DNA of 8,452 bases, taken from NCBI GenBank assembly GCA_021772845.1, contig JAJFLF010000142.1, forward strand, positions 1 to 8,452, in the 5' to 3' direction. The stretch's first letter is position 1. Each line of letters opens with the position of its first letter. The notes under the pieces were generated by a model that searched no databases, was not told the origin of the DNA, and saw only the letters and a list, made by a program, of their open reading frames with translations. The position numbers were made by a program, and so were the translations under genes. Below, in pieces: positions 6,002-8,452 of the stretch. This DNA comes from Mariprofundus sp. Lineage in GTDB: Bacteria > Pseudomonadota > Zetaproteobacteria > Mariprofundales > Mariprofundaceae.

Positions 6002-6634
6002 CTACCATGCTTTCATTTTCAGCACGGCTGACATGCGATCCTTCACACCAAGTTTGTCATAAATTTTATACAGATGGGTTTTCACCGTACTTTCGGTGAT
6101 AAAGAGCGCCTCTGAAATGGCCCTATTTTTCATACCGCGCGACACACATTCCATCACTTCCATTTCTCTATCTGACAACAGGGGATGACTTGCACTGTAA
6201 TCGGCAGCGGCACTTTGCCCGATAAACATCGCCAGCACTTTGGCTGAGAGTTCTCGATCAAACCACACTTCACCCTGATGCAACACCTTGATGGCCCGTT
6301 TCAACAGTTCCTCAGACATATCATCCGCAAAATGGCCTTTTACACCAAGCTGAATATATTCGAAAATGACATCGCGATTATTTATCCCGGTAATCACGAT
6401 TTTAAGCTTTGGATAGTGGTGAATGATATTTCTCATATGCTGTAGATGCGTGGCGCTTTTAACGGTTACAATCAACACATCAACACGTTTCTTTTTAAGT
6501 AAACCATCAATTTCATACAATGAATTATCGCATTCAAACACCCTGAAATGCGTCTCTCTCAACAAACAGAGTGCAACCTGATCTGACATCAGTTCGCTTA
6601 AATGATGAGTAGATGCGATGGTTATTTTTGCCAT
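6002..6634 (-). CDS. LuxR/NarL-family transcriptional regulator with degenerate receiver domain
   Basis: A 210-residue protein with a receiver-like N-terminal domain (about 3-125) and a C-terminal LuxR/GerE helix-turn-helix (about 150-210: L-S-D-R-E-M-E-V-M at 153-161, recognition helix around T-V-K-T-H-L-Y-K-I-Y-D-K-L-G-V, 183-197). The HTH is intact. The receiver is not: the usual acidic pair after strand 1 is missing (I-A-S-T-H-H-L), the phospho-acceptor position in D-V-L-I-V-T-V is Thr57 rather than Asp, and the conserved Lys in the G-V-K-G-H-F-A-D-D segment is gone. It probably binds DNA without classical phosphorylation, being controlled by a ligand, a partner or its level. It is divergent from the cytochrome b-SHP-DHC operon and followed by the receiver-only paralogue, so control of that operon is the natural guess. 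No histidine kinase gene is in the window. The Shine-Dalgarno signal is weak. Confidence 0.85.
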   Translation of the reverse strand: MAKITIASTHHLSELMSDQVALCLLRETHFRVFECDNSLYEIDGLLKKKRVDVLIVTVKSATHLQHMRNIIHHYPKLKIVITGINNRDVIFEYIQLGVKGHFADDMSEELLKRAIKVLHQGEVWFDRELSAKVLAMFIGQSAAADYSASHPLLSDREMEVMECVSRGMKNRAISEALFITESTVKTHLYKIYDKLGVKDRMSAVLKMKAW

Positions 6635-6769
6635 CCATTCAATCTATGGCTTTTATCACCTGAATCAATACCGGAAACATATCTCCTGATCGGCATATAA
6701 GTACAATCGTAATTTAAGGTGCTACAACCATTCAGCTTCGTTTCAGTTTTAGTTCTTACAGTTCGCCAC
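6635..6769. other. Divergent intergenic region between LuxR regulator and cytochrome operon
   Basis: These 135 bases must hold the start signals of both the regulator and the cytochrome operon if each is transcribed from here. A TATAAG hexamer (6696-6701, + strand) is the best -10 candidate but has no matching -35, and I found no convincing inverted repeat. A GTG at 6719 could extend the cytochrome b gene by 17 codons into this region. Confidence 0.3.
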
Positions 6770-7357
6770 ATGAAGCCAACAACACTCATTCAGGTCTGGG
6801 ACCCTTTGCTGCGATTCTTTCACGTTGCACTCGCACTCTGCTTTCTGATCGCATACATCATGGAAGATACCATGCTGCAATTACATCTATTGGTCGGAAG
6901 CATTCTGTTTGGTTTGATCATATTCAGACTGTACTGGGGTTTGTTCGGCACTGAACATGCCAGATTTTCTGACTTCATATTTTCTATAAAACAGATCATG
7001 CACCATCTGCGCAGCCTGATCTTTTGGCGAGCATCCCATCATCTTGGCCACACACCGGCAGGTAGTTTGATGATCTTTTTTCTACTCGCTGGGCTACTGC
7101 TCATGTCTGTAAGCGGCATCATACTCTATAGCCTGGAAAGCAACGCCATACCCTTCACCACTCCATTCGAACATATGCATTTGGATACGATCATTGTCTT
7201 AGAACAGCTGCACAGCGTGCTCGCCGATATCTTAATGCTCTCTGTGCTGTTCCATATCGCAGGCGTGTTTATCGAGAGCCTGTTACAAAAACAAGACCTT
7301 ATTGCAGCCATGATTAGCGGCTACAAAAAAGTGGAGGGCAAAACGCATGATCTTTGA
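6770..7357 (+). CDS. Cytochrome b561-type diheme membrane protein (SHP/DHC-associated cytochrome b)
   Basis: A 195-residue inner-membrane protein with four predicted helices (about 16-31, 37-58, 97-121, 146-170) and the pattern of the bacterial cytochrome b561 / Ni-Fe-hydrogenase b-subunit family. It starts V-W-D-P-L-L-R-F-F-H, the family's usual entry. Histidines H18 (helix 1), H39 (helix 2), and H148 and H162 (helix 4) are placed to ligate two b hemes. F-R-L-Y-W-G-L-F-G (52-60), G-H-T-P-A-G-S-L-M (93-101) and a C-terminal M-I-S-G-Y-K-K-V are further family marks. It should carry electrons from the quinol pool to periplasmic cytochromes; the next two genes, SHP and DHC, are the likely partners. 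I prefer the ATG at 6770; a GTG at 6719 would add 17 residues without a ribosome site. The gap to shp is 93 bases. Confidence 0.87.
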   Translation: MKPTTLIQVWDPLLRFFHVALALCFLIAYIMEDTMLQLHLLVGSILFGLIIFRLYWGLFGTEHARFSDFIFSIKQIMHHLRSLIFWRASHHLGHTPAGSLMIFFLLAGLLLMSVSGIILYSLESNAIPFTTPFEHMHLDTIIVLEQLHSVLADILMLSVLFHIAGVFIESLLQKQDLIAAMISGYKKVEGKTHDL

Positions 7358-7450
7358 TTTATACCATATCACGACCCTGTTAATAGATCATATATCACAC
7401 AGCAAACACACCATTCTCAAAACATTTACCCCGAACAAAAAGGAGTCCGA

Positions 7451-7849
7451 ATGAAAAAACTTACCATCATCATGATATGCATGTTCAGTTGGTCTGCTCA
7501 GGCGTCTGAAGCCGTCATCACATCTCTGCAGGATGGCTATGGCCTTGAGGGAGCGAGCACATTTTCTGCCTCACGCGGAGCATCTATGTGGACACAGACA
7601 TTTACCCAAAAGAAAACGGGGCAAGCAGTGAATTGCGCCAGTTGCCATAGCACCATACTCACAGAAGCCGGATCCCATATCAGAACGGGCAAAGTGATTG
7701 CTGCGATGGCGGTCTCAGGCAACAGAGGTCGTTTCAATGATGCTGCCAACATCGAGAAATGGTTCTTACGCAACTGCAAATGGACAATGAATCGTACCTG
7801 CACCCCACAAGAGAAAGGTGATTTTCTGGCCTACTTTCAGAGTCAATAA
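7451..7849 (+). CDS. shp: SHP-type monoheme cytochrome c (DUF1924 family)
   Basis: A 132-residue exported protein. The signal peptide (1-18) ends A-Q-A, giving a mature periplasmic protein of about 114 residues, the size of sphaeroides heme protein (SHP). One heme c site, C-A-S-C-H, lies at 62-66. Further on, R-T-G-K (78-81), R-F-N-D (94-97), I-E-K-W-F-L-R-N-C (101-109) and C-T-P-Q-E-K (117-122) follow the SHP pattern. From what I recall of Rhodobacter sphaeroides SHP, the Asn in R-N-C is the unusual distal heme ligand that swings away to admit O2 or NO, which here is N108; C109 and C117 would form the SHP disulfide. SHP accepts electrons from the diheme cytochrome DHC and its physiological reaction is unknown. 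The start is firm: AGGAG (7441-7445) is five bases before the ATG. The dhc gene follows 33 bases later. Confidence 0.88.
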   Translation: MKKLTIIMICMFSWSAQASEAVITSLQDGYGLEGASTFSASRGASMWTQTFTQKKTGQAVNCASCHSTILTEAGSHIRTGKVIAAMAVSGNRGRFNDAANIEKWFLRNCKWTMNRTCTPQEKGDFLAYFQSQ

Positions 7850-7882
7850 AACGTTCTTATATCACAAAAAGAGGAGTCCAAA

Positions 7883-8452
7883 ATGAATAAACAAATATTA
7901 ATCGGTGCCATCGTAATGGCAGCAAGTGTCAGCTTATCCATTTCAAACATCGCTTTGGCTGACAAAGATAGTAAAAGTGATAGCAATAGCCATTGGGGCG
8001 GTACATTTAAACGCACATCCACCGTGCCAGCAGTGAACAATAGCCTGTATGCAACAGAATGCAGTGCATGCCACTTTGCTTATCAGCCTGGTTGGTTGCC
8101 TGCCCGTTCGTGGACAAAGATGATGTTGAACCTGGATGACCATTTTGGAGAAAATGCCGAACTGGCTCAGAAGGATAATGATCTGATCACTGCATATTTA
8201 GTCTCTGAATCTGCCAACAACAGACCCAATCGTAAAAGCCGTAAAATTCTGCGCTCCATCAGGGCAAATGAAACGCCGTTAAGTATATCCGCCTTGCCCT
8301 ATATCCTTCGCAAACATGATGAAATACCTCAGCGACTGATTCGTGATAATGCCAAGGTTGGCTCTGCTGCCAATTGTATTGCTTGCCATACAGGTGCTTC
8401 ACAGGGACAATTTAATGAACATGGTGTCACTATTCCTGGATATGGCGCCTGG
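7883..8452 (+). CDS. dhc: Diheme cytochrome c DHC (3' end outside window)
   Basis: An open frame of 190 codons running off the window end without a stop. An N-terminal signal peptide (to about residue 26, ending A-L-A before D-K-D) is followed by a polar Ser/Lys/Asp-rich stretch. Two heme c sites are present: C-S-A-C-H (60-64) and C-I-A-C-H (165-169). The region after the first heme (F-A-Y-Q-P-G-W-L-P-A-R-S-W) and the segment near the end (G-Q-F-N-E-H-G-V-T-I-P) are typical of the dihaem cytochrome c family (DHC). DHC is the periplasmic electron donor to SHP and is usually encoded beside shp and a membrane cytochrome b, as here. By family length, most of the protein is probably in the window. 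The start is firm: AGGAG (7872-7876) is six bases before the ATG. Confidence 0.9.
   Translation, partial: MNKQILIGAIVMAASVSLSISNIALADKDSKSDSNSHWGGTFKRTSTVPAVNNSLYATECSACHFAYQPGWLPARSWTKMMLNLDDHFGENAELAQKDNDLITAYLVSESANNRPNRKSRKILRSIRANETPLSISALPYILRKHDEIPQRLIRDNAKVGSAANCIACHTGASQGQFNEHGVTIPGYGAW

Noticed and set aside
7537..7803. Minus-strand frame across shp
   Set aside because: Antisense to a gene with signal peptide, heme site and strong ribosome site; no supporting feature.

Overview
The window looks like ordinary chromosomal DNA of a Gram-negative proteobacterium. It has a replicative helicase tail, a SPOR-domain envelope protein, a YbdK-family ligase and exported c-type cytochromes. 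Base composition is middling, slightly AT-rich by eye. A gamma- or zetaproteobacterial host is my guess from the gene set; no rRNA or other marker fixes the taxon. I see no insertion sequence, integrase, tRNA, CRISPR array or phage gene, and no gene-free stretch longer than about 175 bases.

Left part (1-1950, + strand): the 3' end of dnaB, then a seven-helix TRIC/UPF0126 membrane protein, then a single-pass SPOR-domain protein whose periplasmic stalk carries a tandem repeat. A two-gene minus-strand unit follows (2984 down to 2058): a long-form YjdM/PhnA zinc-ribbon protein and a small two-helix membrane protein of unknown function. It is transcribed divergently from a plus-strand pair (3154-5513): a YbdK-type carboxylate-amine ligase and an M20D metallo-amidohydrolase that overlap by 4 bases. 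The short divergent intergenic region holds nested inverted repeats and a plausible promoter in each direction.

Right part (5554-8452): two minus-strand regulators related to NarL/LuxR-type response regulators. One is a full-length receiver-HTH protein that has lost the phospho-acceptor aspartate. The other is a receiver-only paralogue that keeps a candidate aspartate but has no DNA-binding domain. They are divergent from a plus-strand redox operon: a four-helix cytochrome b561-type membrane protein, an SHP-type (sphaeroides heme protein) monoheme cytochrome c, and a diheme cytochrome c (DHC) cut by the window end. The cytochrome b-SHP-DHC set is a known but little understood electron-transfer module in which DHC can donate electrons to SHP, a heme protein able to bind small ligands such as O2 or NO.

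The points most worth a second look are the complementary degenerate regulators beside the SHP operon, the translationally coupled amide-forming and amide-cleaving enzyme pair, and the palindrome-rich yjdM-ybdK control region.
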